Source: Litoditis marina
Lineage: Eukaryota; Nematoda; Chromadorea; Rhabditida; Rhabditidae
Direction of reading: 5' to 3'
DNA length: 64,000 nucleotides
Assembly: GCA_964036275.1 (NCBI GenBank)
Contig: OZ038438.1
Span: forward strand, 6,888,978 to 6,952,977
The notes below the pieces were generated by a model. That model saw nothing but the letters and a program-made list of their open reading frames with translations. It made no database searches and was not told where the DNA came from. Below are positions 1 through 12,600 of this stretch, one piece after another (the stretch's first letter is position 1; each line of letters opens with the position of its first letter). A program made the position numbers and the translations under genes.

Positions 1-11
1 CTGTTTCTCAG

Positions 12-2616
12 AATATTTCGTTGGAGGAAGAAATACATAATCACGTGTCAACTGATGGTGAGTTGAACTAGCTTTGAGTGAAACTATTTGTTGTTCAAAC
101 CTGCAATAAGTTTCTCGATTCAAACGCATTCTGGAATCAAACGGCGTACTCTTATGATAGATGATAGAAGATCCCGGCACATTCATCCCATCCTGCGTTT
201 CTCGCTCTGCCTCACTTTTTCTCGTCGCTTACATCCCTGCGCGATCTAAGAGTAGGAAAATAGCATGTGTTTGAGGAGACGCAGAATAGGATGAAGGTGG
301 CGGGATCTTCTAGCATACGTACTCTGATGTTAAAGCCAACTGTTCGATCACAATCATAAAATCCGTCATCTGAAACTATAACATTCTGAAACAGTATAAC
401 GGGTAGTTTCCTTCCAGGGCCTAGTCCACCACCTACAGCCCGAAAAATGACGTCATCATCCACTGCGTCACCGACACCGCCACCCGTGGAGAACACGACA
501 GGAGCTGCACCACCCGGCGCGTCTCCCCCAAATGACCTGGTCGTCAAAAAACTCAACAACGCCGACAATTTCATGGAGGTACTATAACTAAGCACGACTG
601 CTCTGATTACCAGTTATTGCAAATGTCGCTAGAACCAAATCCTGCAAATTCTCATTTTCAGTCGTTGTATACGCATTTATGCAATGAGCTAAATTTTGTT
701 CGATCTAAAATTCACTCTGAACATCGAAAACACAAAACTCAACTGTTTTTGATGGTAACATGAACTGGGAGTTTGAGTTTTCAATTTTAATGTGTTGTAA
801 CCATTGCTTGCAGGTGGCGCGAGACTTGCGCATATTCCGAAAAAAGGTTTTGCACCGGCGACGTCGACGAATGGCCGATTACGCCCGGCAACAAAACACT
901 CGCAATTTGTGAGACTATGGCCTCTCATTTAGTTCCATTTTACGGAAAGGTTCCTTTTCCAGTTCATCTGGCTGAGTGGAGCTATTAGTTGAAAAGAAGA
1001 TAGGTTCAATGTTCCTCTTCTGCGTACGCTCAGAACGATAGATTGTGACAGTGAACGCTACTTCTGCATGTGTGTATTTTTTATTTCATCCAGATCCATA
1101 TAGTACCAACTAGAATTGATACTTTTCTTCTGCTTAGTTAGATTCTATAACGGACGTTCACGTGTAGATATTGTTCGACTTTTGTAAATACATCGCCTAT
1201 TCACTAACACCTCCAAAAACACTTTTTCGTTATGTGTTTCTTAAACAATTCATAGTCTTATTCAGATCATTAGAACATTTGTACGGGTTTCACATATGAA
1301 GTGTCTTGCTATTGATAAAGTTTGTATCATCTTAAACATTTTATTGGTGTTGAATACACGGAAATATCATATAATTCTGGCAGTTGAGCATGGAACAGTT
1401 AACAACATATATCTAAAGGTACATCTGCTATGCAGTTTGAAACAACAAAGTAAACTCTTGAATACTCATATAACAACGCAACAGTCATGAAATGATATAT
1501 TAAGTTTGGCAAATAAGAGAGAAATAGGCTTGAAAACTTTGTCATCTGTCTAACAGGATGTCTTTCGTTCACTTCAATCTGACTAGAGATCACTTTAACA
1601 TAACTCTCGCATTGGAGGGGACATGACATAGTGGAACTAGAAAAACAGACGTATACAATCTTCTGGATTGTCGTACTCTACTCAGAGAGGTGGTCGAGGT
1701 GGACATTGAACCTATTACTGTTTCTCAAGACGAGAGAGCAAGTTAACTTTGATTCTCACCTATAGCGAACCCGACAAGCCTAATTTGGGGTGGATACTGT
1801 CTGAGCACTTATTACATAGAGTTGTAGGACAGCGTTCAGAATGCTCGATGATTTCTCAGCAAGTTTTATTTCTTCAATATTTGACTACGATGGCAATGAC
1901 TGTTTACGGATAAAAGCACCTCGTTTCTGGAACTAGAACGTTTAAGAGGCAAAGAAAAGTACACTTCGAAGATTGAACAACTTCACAATGAAATAACTGA
2001 ATTCAATGGATCAGTGAGACATTACAACTAATAGTTATTGCAAACAGGCGACGCTAAACCTTACTCATGGCTAAAAATCTGTTCCTAGTTCTAACGTCTT
2101 TTATAGTTTGCATTGCACCCAAAAGACCTAGATACTGTTTTCGCTTCGGCGGTACACGTGAAATTCGAGAAGGAGAGCCGCTATTGGAGGACAATGTTCT
2201 GGGTTCACTGTCAGGAGAGGGAGAGTGCGACGAGTAGTCGTCCTTAGGTCTGCAACATTGAAATGAGGTAGTTTCGAGGGCATGCAACAGACATCATGCA
2301 ACTACGTTTGTTCAGATAGACATTTAGAAGCTACGTCACGTATAAGTCACAAAGTCACTAGGTAACTATAGAATGAAAAGGTACTACAGAATATAACAAA
2401 TTAAATCACTACGTAACATATATGTACTGAAACTTCGGAAAGGCCCAAGTTTTCTGATTCCTGCGTGGTCCCCTTGCAGTGGATGAAATAGCGGATGAAC
2501 TCGAAAGAAAGTACTACAAACCTCTCCGTTTATTACGAGAGCTGTTAGCCCAACTACAACCTGAAGGTTTCATTTCTCACTGTAAGAGGCTACTCCGTAA
2601 GCCTGAGTGGAACTAA
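12..2616 (+). CDS. 3' part of an unrecognised multi-exon gene
   Basis: The gene enters from the left edge. Proposed exons are 12-57, 418-578, 814-908, 1686-1741, 1937-2013, 2107-2233 (donor uncertain, 2233-2239) and 2480-2616, all in consistent phase, giving 232 residues plus a TAA stop. I do not recognise the family. Visible features are a Ser/Thr/Pro-rich stretch in the second exon, a polybasic run (KVLHRRRRRMADYAR) in the third, a short charged helix in the fifth, and a C-terminal region rich in aromatic, Arg and Leu residues containing ESRYWRTMFW and ELLAQLQPEG and ending KPEWN. The last two exons look like the conserved domain. Exon 3 could instead end at an in-frame TGA (909-911), but the strong GTGAGA donor and the in-frame downstream exons favour continuation. 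The 5' end lies outside the window. Confidence 0.6.
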
Positions 2617-3669
2617 GAATAACTATACGTAATGGACGTCGAAAAACTGCCTCTTCGCAACTGGATAGTCCTTTTCAATCCTACTGAGACTCCTACAGTA
2701 GGAATACAAAACGTTCAATACATTAAAATTACTTAAATGTTGTCGTAGAGGTCAACGATTCTGACAATTGGTTATGTTACCATATTGCAAAGAGTGTACC
2801 AAAATGCTTCCGATAGAGATTAATTTCGCATCAGGAAACAGTTATTGCGAAAATTGAATGTGTTCTGTAAGAGTGTCAGTAGGAATGGTTTTGACTATAA
2901 TACTTGCTATTTGTCTAAGGACTGCCCCTACGGCACCGTTGGCTGTATTAGTATGGCACTTGTATGATGGTTAGTCTGTACAACATTTATAACAATTATA
3001 ACGTCACTAAAGATTGACAAAGAGAACATGCGAGATGTTGAAATCACGACACGTTACAGAAGCTCTATTAAACATGCGTAAATATGAATTTTTAACATGC
3101 CAGACTCACCACTCGTTACAGTCCTTTTATAATTTTGCTGAAAATTCAATATTATCAAACTGTTGTAGCAGTGTAACTTAACTTTCAAACTATTTCTTCG
3201 GCTGACTCTTGTTCAGTGAAAATAACCACCTTCTGGGCGGCCTAAAATGTTGATACCGAGCCTGGTCCAAATTGTGGGATTTCAAAAAACACATACAAAC
3301 TTAGAAGGGGCATATTTCTACCCGACTTCAATGAAACAACCTTTGAATTCAGAATACTTAACTTTGCAAATCTGAGACAAAAGCGTTTTTGTATCTGCAT
3401 CATAATTGTGTACGAGAAACTTTTCAGGAGTTTGGAAGAATGGCATTCAGAGCATATAAATCGATTTAGGTGATGCATTCGTCTAATTTGCTCAGATACT
3501 CGTCTCACGTGACACATGATTTTACTCCCTCATGAAGATCCGTTTGGAATGTTTCTGGGAATGGAAGAGATAGTTTGATTAGGATCGGTTGGTCGCACTT
3601 TTCCTTTTGAAAAAGACTCCAACTAGTCGATACCACGTGATGTAGACGTGGATATGACGATGACTATAC
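2617..3669. other. intergenic spacer, nothing recognised
   Basis: AT-rich spacer between two genes that end facing each other: the plus-strand gene stopping at 2616 and alpha-catulin stopping at 3670 on the minus strand. Short open frames (for example 2633-2734 plus, 3242-3517 minus) have no splice context or family signature. I see no RNA gene and no clear repeat. Confidence 0.5.
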
Positions 3670-6600
3670 CTATAAGTTGTTGTGGCGGACGATGGTTGGC
3701 GCTGCGGTGCGACGGATGCTGGGAGTGCGTCGCCAGAGAGTGGACTCCCGGCTCGCCCTGGTCGGTTCAGCATCCCCACGAGGGACCGAGCCCCCACGGA
3801 ACTCGATTTCATACTAAAACCAGCCATAATTGTCATGAAAAGTGATCCAAAAACCACTAACAGATTCACAGCTTTCTGTGAGTTCATGTGTACAGTTATA
3901 GTCATTCAGACAACACGGTAGTCACTAAACGTCACCACTTCACTGTTTCACCGTCGTCCCTAGAACGAAGCAGTGTACGTCACTGAGGCGTAGACAAAAC
4001 TATTCTCTACCAGTAGTTTCAAAACAACACATTCATAGAAAACCACGGCCTAAAAATGTTTTGATCAAGTTAAACTTCACATTCACTAAATAGTTTTGTG
4101 ACTGAAATCATATAAAATAAAAGGAGAACGGTTGAAAACGCAGTATTGCTCATATCACAACGAACACAATGTTGTACTACATGTGACAGTACGATAAGTG
4201 TTTGGGGTTGGGTAGAGGGGAATTGAAACCTGAATTCGAAAACAAAACTTTGGGTGGGGATGTGGTGCGCACAATACACTCAAGCTACAACTTACATTTC
4301 CACTTTGTCGAACTGTAACAGGAAGATGTACTTTTCGATTGTCTCGGCAGTTTACGGTTGCCACGCATTTTTTCACTTGGAAATCTATTATAGAATCGAA
4401 AGTAACAGGCCCTTGGAAACGTTTCTGATATATTTTTTCTGGTTTTTCACGTTCTCTTCCTTTAAATGAGCGAATATTAATAACGAACTATTCAAAAAAT
4501 ATTACCTTTGTCGCACACACAAACGAGGCTGTGACTAGTTTAGCGATCTCGTTCATCAAGTTTTTCGTTTCTTGTATGACGGAATCCACCTGAAATTTCT
4601 TCATAGAAACAGACTAATTGATATTCATAAGTACAGTGAAATTTATGAATTACAGGGTTCGGCTTCTTATATTAATTACAGATAAATTTCCGCGTTCGCG
4701 GTAAAAAAAAACTAAGAAGTCTCGCCAACAGAGTAGGCTTAATTAATCTGTTGTTTCACATAAGAGACATGGGGTAGTAACAATTGGCAGAAATCCGAGA
4801 TAGCTAAAACAGGCATAGTTTTTCTTGCCAGAATATTTATAATTGAATGGGAGTGAAAATAACACCTTTCCGAAAGTGGCAGTTTTGCCCACTGTTGGAC
4901 TTTTGACCATCACTTGCAGCTGCTGGCAATGTACCGGTATCCTCTCCAAAATGGCGGATAGCTCGCTCTTCTCGGCAGAACCAGGGACCTAATCAAGAAG
5001 CGTTATATTTGTAGAAAAACATGAAAACAACTTTCATGCAAATTGATTTTTCGTGTTTTTGCTTAATCGTACTCGAAGTGTCATTGTTTTTGTTAGTTGT
5101 ACAGATGATCCTGATATTAGGATTCAAGAGTGTCAAATGAATGTAGATGTCAAGTTAATATGGATATTTTCATTACAAAACGTCAGAGTTACACTTATAA
5201 GTAGTTTTACAGTTATAAACGCGAACGATAGCCCGAATAGGAGAAACAGTGTGAACTCTACCTCGTAACTGAATTCTCGCACTGTTTTGTACATTTTGTT
5301 GGCTTGTTCTGCGAAGAATTCTGCTTGGGTGAAAAGATCGTGGGTGGTCTTGAGGGGCCCGTCACCTCTCGTGAACAGATACATGTTGTAGGCCATCGAC
5401 GACATCGCCTGCAAGACATGTTGATATAAAGGTTGCTCTTCTCAACGAAAGCCAATACGATTCATTTTGCCCTATCACGCTGTGATTGTAGTTTGATCAC
5501 GTTGATTTTCGGTACGAATTAGCGTGTATCGAGATCAAACCACCACGGATACTTGATCATTCATTATATTATTTCGTGCTTTGTCCGCTTAGAATAATAG
5601 AAAACGTCTAGGTAGGTTTACCACGTAGTATTCATTCGAACGTTCCGGTTCTACAGCTGCGAGGAAAATTACTTTTCAAGTGCTATTGACCTACTGGAAG
5701 GGACGATGATCCAACAATCTAACTCATATTTTCTCTTGCAATTTGTAAGAAACAGTATAGTTTCACGACACTGCGTCACTATAAAACAGTACAATCGGCG
5801 ATTTCGTAGCCTTGTCCTTGTCAGCTAATCATGTGAATGACTGAGGATCAGCACGACAAGCCGTAATTGATCGCCAGGGATGTCGTAGTCGTGTAAAGTT
5901 TACCTTTGCTCGTTTCACGATGTCATTTTCGGCATATTCGTCCCATTTTTCGGCCTCAGCATCCACCTCAGACGTCAAAAGTTTCATCTCCAATCCAACT
6001 TTGGCCATTTTCTGCTGATCCTGAACCACAACACAACCATGTAAAACTTCTATTTCAGTATTCATCAATAGTCAACAGTCGCCGTAGGTCTACGATGTTT
6101 TCTGCTGAGTTACCCAACGCCACAAATTCTGACACCTGTCAGCTAGTTCTCGGAATTCAGAAAATTATCAACAAGTCTGTCATTCCTTCCACACAAAAAA
6201 AAATTTCACAACAAAGTAAGACCGCTTTCTCCAAAAGAACTGTGCTTACAAATACAAACCTCGACATCGAGAGTGATCGGCTTAGAAGGCTTCGTTGTTG
6301 TTCCGTGTTTCTGAAAAACATACTCAGTTTCTTGAGAAGTTTATCGTGTTCAAAGTGTTGTATGTGAGGTTAGGGACTCTACCCATCACCTACTCGAGAA
6401 TGGTTAATGTTTTTCTAGAAGATTTTTATCGTCGAACCTACTGGCGAGAATCAGGTTTTCCAGTCACACGTTTTCAGCCAAAGAATTCTTTGCCAAAAAT
6501 ATAACACATGTGAACGAATAACTTTCACATTGTAGATGGATTTATGAAAACGGTTCAGCCCGTTATTATTGTTCTTCACCGATTTAGTCCACTTTTCAGT

Positions 6601-9600
6601 AAGTTCCGCTATATTTTAGCCACGCAGTCATGACCGAAAGGTGAAATGATTGCGACAGATTGATGTGAAGATCGAGAATGACAATTGGAAGCCGACTGAG
6701 GGACTGTGGCTTGTCTGGTGCTCACGACATTTTCAAACTGGTTGCAAATTATGATTTGTAGGTGAAATATGTAGCACAACACACCACAACACGTGACACG
6801 CAAACAATAATTTATATTCAAATAAAAACATGCATTCAAAAAAATATTCAAGAAAATCAGCACAAATGATCACCTGCAAATAATAAGTAAATTTGTCGAG
6901 ACATCGAGAAATGGCTAGAATACGAGCACCAGTCGAAAAACATGCTTGAGTGAAAAACTCCATTATGTCGATGGAAATTAGTTATATTAGAGCACAACAA
7001 ACCACATCACAATCACTTGTTAGATACAGAAGAGAATAAGGCACTATCCACCTATCATGCAAAGGAAACATTGTGCAAGTCATCGAGAATCAGACTGATT
7101 CGGTACTCGAACTGCTTCTTCTCCTCGCTGCTCGCCGAGCAGGAGCTGACTTCGTCCCCCGTCTGATGCATGACCGCCATCGGCGTCTCGTCTCCTTCGA
7201 AGATCATCGTGGTCCGAGTCTGCGACTCGAAGCTGCGCGCGAATCGCCGCGCAGTTGCCTGTGAGCATTCGCTGCGCGGTAATTCGGAAAGACCAGAACT
7301 GTCACTGCTCACCCCCGGTCGCGGTAGTGACATGTAGGCCTGCTTCTCGGCCGCTACTCGTCCGCTTGCTGCCGAATCCGACTCCTTTGCCAGACGAGAG
7401 AGGTCGTTCACCTAAACGAACTTGTTTTTGAATTCTTATATATCTTTTCATAAATTTCATCTTTCTTCATTCGGAGAAAGTTCGACTTGAAAAGCAAGAT
7501 GAGAAACTCACGGTCTGCCCCCAGGTATCGCAGAAAACTTCGACATTCTCCCTCGCTATCCTACTCGATGGGTGTAGGCACAATGTGCGACCAGCCAGTA
7601 GGGTCTGGAAAAACTCTAGTTGAACAGTAAATAGTACGTAAATTAAAAACTGTAATTCTAGACGTTTTCAAAACTACCCGTTTCTTCCTCTACTAGATAG
7701 AGGAATACTCATAATGGGGAATTGTAAAAAGAATGAAAGGGTTGAAACGAAAAATGGAGTGGTACGTTTCGCCTCTTCCCAAGGTGTATTTATTTGAATC
7801 TTGAAATGAATCCACGTACCAATGGAGCTATTTGTCGCATGCTTCTTTCGCAATGCCCAGTCGTCACGTGTAGCCCGTCGGTTATAGAAATATGATGAAG
7901 CAGTCGGCAAACCTGGAACATGAAAATCTGCTTAGAATGATCAAGGAGAGAACCAAATCATCTTACGAAACGATCAAAAACAACTGTGAGCGCCGTGCTA
8001 AAAACGGGAATTCTTCTCATCTCTGCTTCCTAGACAACATTGCGAAAATATTACGCAGCGTTTACAGTAATCCCCTGTATTTGAACTCAATTTCGCTGGT
8101 TTGTTGCAGATAAATGAGAAGTTCATCAACGGGATAAAACTACACAGTGGAATAGAGCTGAGAACGGCTCGATTTTCGTTCAATCAGAGTGGTTGGGTCG
8201 CCGTTCGCTGTGAAACGTTCACTGGAGAACCGGGCGGTTCGAAGGCCGGTTCCAACTGAGCGGTTCGGTTCGCCAAGGACCCGGTTCTCCAGTGAGTTAG
8301 ATGTTTAGGCTCCGTATTTAGCTAAACAACTTAAAAAGCTGATTTCAGCTTATGTTACCTGCTTATGATAGTTTGTATTTTTTGTCGAATCACATTTATA
8401 AATTCTGAGATCATCTCGCACCAATCGGATGTGTTTGTTGCTTGATTCATGTGCATAAAACTTCTAAAATAGCGCAGTGTTCCAAACTACAACTAAGATT
8501 CTGTCATCCCCCATACAGAGACATCAGTTTAGGTAAGATGAAGAATTCCTAGATTTCTCCAAGCGCGCGTTTTGAACTGAGAGTAATGTGGGTGTGAGTT
8601 CTCCGTTCTCAAACTCTTGTTTTTTACGGAATTACCTTTTCATCTCTTTTCACAGCATCTAGTTTATTAGGTTTCCAGGTTAGGAAGAATCCAAAAGCAT
8701 TTCACTACTACAAGGATCTGGTCATTTGAACAAAGTATTTTAGGGCTCTTCTCTTTCTAATCTCGCACGAGGGGTCAATCTCGAGTACGGTAAATTAAAA
8801 CAGAAGGGAAAACTGTATTGTCAGATTGACAATTTGTTGAAAAGAAAGACAGTCTGTCACTCTATATCTCCAGATATTGTATACTGCAAACGTCTGAACT
8901 TCTGATATATTTTTCTACGTCCGTAACGCCATTGAGAACGGTTCTATCAAATATGGTGCAAGGTACGTGGAGTGACCAAATCTGTTTTAGTTTGATCTCA
9001 GTATATGCTGAAATTCCCGAGTTTTGACCGAAAAACCACAGGATCAAGCTGAGATCACAGCGGGATACGGCAATCTGCTATATAGTGGTGTTGTTTCTGA
9101 CCTCTTGCATATGTTCTGTGTGTTCCTTGAACTTGTCGAGGAATTTCTCGACGCCATCAATGTCTCCCGCAACGGCACACGCTTTGATGGAAGACAGTAG
9201 AACTTGGTCCTCGTTTGCTCGAAGAACCTCAGACAACTGAAGGCAGAATCAATAGTAGAATTTTTTATCATCACAACCATAGATTCACGTACGCCGCCCT
9301 ACAAAACAGCTCAACGGTGGAATTCCACGAACCGAATAGCAGTTCATGTGATGGGCCTTTTTCAAACGGACTATGATGGTTTTAAATACTCTACTCTACA
9401 CGAGGTTGTTTTTGGTTTGTGGTTGGTTGTTTTTAGAGCAGACTATGATTTTCAAAATTGAAGTTAACTGTATAACTGCTATTTTAATAAAGAATACATC
9501 AACTACCTGTTCCATGGCAACTATTTGGAGTTGTTTTGAGAGATCTTTCAGCCTTCTATTCAATCGTTCCACTGTTACTTCCAAGCCGTCGGTTCGCAAC

Positions 9601-12600
9601 TGATCGGGTTGTTCCTATATAGGGCATTTAAAAAACAGTTGTTGAATGTTTTTGAGACACAACTGTTCGCAGGGATGCTGATTATACAAGAACACCATTG
9701 ATGTAAGAATAGAACCGAACATGTTGACTGACTAACACAGAGCCGAGTGTGTACCGTATACTCCAGCCGTGTAACCTGAGACGACTATAACCAACATTAG
9801 AGCTAGTGAAGTTATTTTGCACAATTAATAAACTTACCTCCATCTGTATGAGATTTGCCATTTCAAATCTGCATTCTTCCAAGAAGTCCAGCACTTGTTC
9901 CCTATGGTGATGCGGTGTGTAGGCAGAGTCGGTGAAGTCCTGTAAGCAACTTTTGAACATTTGACATATGTTTCAGACGGAGACTACGGAAACTAAAACT
10001 ATCACGTCATTATTAGATTTGTAATTGATGGATTTGTTTTCATCTCCTTTTTCAACAGGACTTTTCAATTGACCCGTTCAAACGTTACAGGTCGCGATTG
10101 TCATAATAAAGATACAATGTGATCGAGCCCGTACATACCACTTTCATATGAAATTTTCGCGCATCAAGGTACAGTTAAGTTGTTAAACAGAATGTTACCG
10201 GTTTATACATAACAACAATCACGAAATGTAGAACAAAATTAACCTGGGTTATTTCGCAGAGGGCATCCAAAGCTCCGATCAATCTCTCTCTAACCCCAGC
10301 TCCGACTCGAGACGTCATTCTCACCATTTCCAGCATTTCCTGAAGAAATAAAATAGAGGTTGCGAAACTGTGTCTGAAGGTCATGTGGTAAGGGAAAAAC
10401 CTATTATTTCCATATCAATAAACAATAAACAATAAACAAATTCAACTCACACTGAGCTGCTTGATGGCAGCATTCGCAGTCAGCTGTATTCCTATATCTA
10501 GCGGCTCTTCACTGCTAGCTTGGGCATATCGAGCAGTTTCCATAGGGAAAACGCCGTCGCACACACAAACAGCAATGAGTTGTAACGAAAGACGTATCTG
10601 AAACCCATTGCTTTGAGAGATTTATTAGAGCTGTATCACTTTGTTGTTTTGTCTTTCTGTATTAGGGAGACAAAACAACAAAGTGATACAGCATAACAGA
10701 TGCGGTGGAAAACTCTCCAACATTTCAAACTCATGAGGCGTTTGCGTCATAGGAAACTCTTCACAGAAGTCTGTGAGATAATGCTAGGTGACGTTCTAAT
10801 CTTTATAGTAAACTGCTTGTGCTCTTGTAAGGCTTAACTATTCATGTGTTACCTGATCAAATACTCCGTCTCTGCATTGCAGGGCAGATTCTGAATCGGG
10901 ATGTCGGAGAAGTGTTTTGGAGGATGTCAGAAGCAGCATCGTCAATCGCTCGAGGGACGTCCGCGCGACTCCCATCTGAGCTCTTCGCTTCTCACTTTTC
11001 AAATCATGCTGCCTGGAACAAACACGTGAAAATCTCTCCAGTACAAAATGTGTCGTACGTCAATTCATAAACTAAATCATAGTCGAACATCGAAGAGGAC
11101 TGACAAAAGTTACGATTTCGCTGTAGTCGCGAATACGCGTACATTCTGCTCTAAATGTTATCAACGTGAGACGAGGCCACACGTACACTTTTCTACCTCA
11201 TGTTTTTCAGTAGACATCCAATGTACGAAATACTCTCTCGGAAATGAATTACTCACCTATCTCCGGATCGGTGTGCAAGATCTACCATCTCTCCACCGAA
11301 TTCGGCAAATATTTTGACGAATTCGGTGAAAGAACGCGTGGCTTCCAAACGATTCAGTGAAAACGCCACCTGTAAATGCGAGTAGTTGTTACTGGCTTGA
11401 ACGATAATACCGAAATCAATAGAATCTCATATATTTTTCCTTGGATATATTTGTGAGAATCGGATTTCTAGCTACGTTTTTTATGTCTTTAACGTGTTCC
11501 TAAATACACACCTTATCTTCTGCACGGAGTATCTGTTTCACCAGAACCCGATCGGCTAGCAAGAGAACCCGTGTAACCGAACTAAGAAGTTGTCGACTGG
11601 CTCGAACGAGAACTGATTTGTCGAGAAGCGGCGCCTCGTCCGAAGAGCAGCACGAAAGGTTTGCAATCGATGAACCTGTAAACTTATATGTTACGAGAAA
11701 TACTAAACATTTCCCCCTATTTCAAAACTTGTATACTTTTCTCTAGAGTAAACAGTCATGATGCTTATCAGAGAGTATTCCCAAATAATTCATCTCTAAA
11801 ACGCCTCATTTCCTTTTCCAACTTTATTTTGCGCCCAGTAGAATCGTGGACTTTACGCCACACTTTTTATGGTCAGGAAAAGAGCACTTTTTACGAGGAA
11901 CATCTGGCTGGAGGCAATAAAATGCGCGCAAGACTCGGGAAGCTTTTTAGAAAACGCTTATATATAATTTAAGTTACCTCACCGTAAGGCGAGCAACTTT
12001 TTACAGTTATTTTGGTAGAATCGTAATTAAAGCATACGGTAGTCGTACAGCTAGTCGGCTAAGTAATTGTCTCGTGAAGTGAGTGAAAGACTTGAAATCG
12101 CTCTGGCGTCTTCACGTTTCCCGCGACTATCTCTCAGGTGATAAATGAGCAAGTCGCTCATTCCTAAACAAGCCTAAACGGTGTATGGGGTCAGCTGTAT
12201 TTGTAGTTTGTTCCCGTTGCTTTTAGGTTGAAAATCGTGAAATATGGCGCGTAACGAGATCAAACTACAACGAAGATCAGGTCACTCCCTAAATTAGCTA
12301 GGTGAGTATATTCCGTTCCGGACTGTCGCACCTGCCAGTCTGGCCTCATGACAAGCATCGAACATTTCCGGCTGAATATCCGGGTTCTCGTCGGCAATCG
12401 TTTCTCCCACGGCTACAAACCGTTCGATCGCACCCTCCACAGCACTGCCCACCTAGAAAGACACATTTCCAGTCAGAATCACTTTGAAGACAAGTGGAGC
12501 ACATCTTTTTCGGTTGATATAGTAAATGAATCACAATTGGGTGACAATCGGATCAAAAATTCCGTACACTGATTTATATTTATCAGTATTCCAAAACTTG

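Noticed and set aside
2067..2237. A 56-codon plus-strand frame starting MAKNLFLVLTSF with a signal-peptide look and a CFRFGG motif, like a neuropeptide precursor
   Set aside because: The same stretch in another frame is an in-phase exon (from 2107, after a TTATAG acceptor) of the gene at 12-2616, and that frame looks much more like conserved protein.
2054..2287. Minus-strand frame of 77 codons with a TTGCAG acceptor and Ser/Pro-rich sequence
   Set aside because: Antisense to the plus-strand exon at 2107-2233, with no partner exons found on the minus strand.
3579..3921. Several overlapping frames on both strands at 3.6-3.9 kb
   Set aside because: Explained by the last alpha-catulin exon (3813-3670), which ends in a stop in the correct phase.
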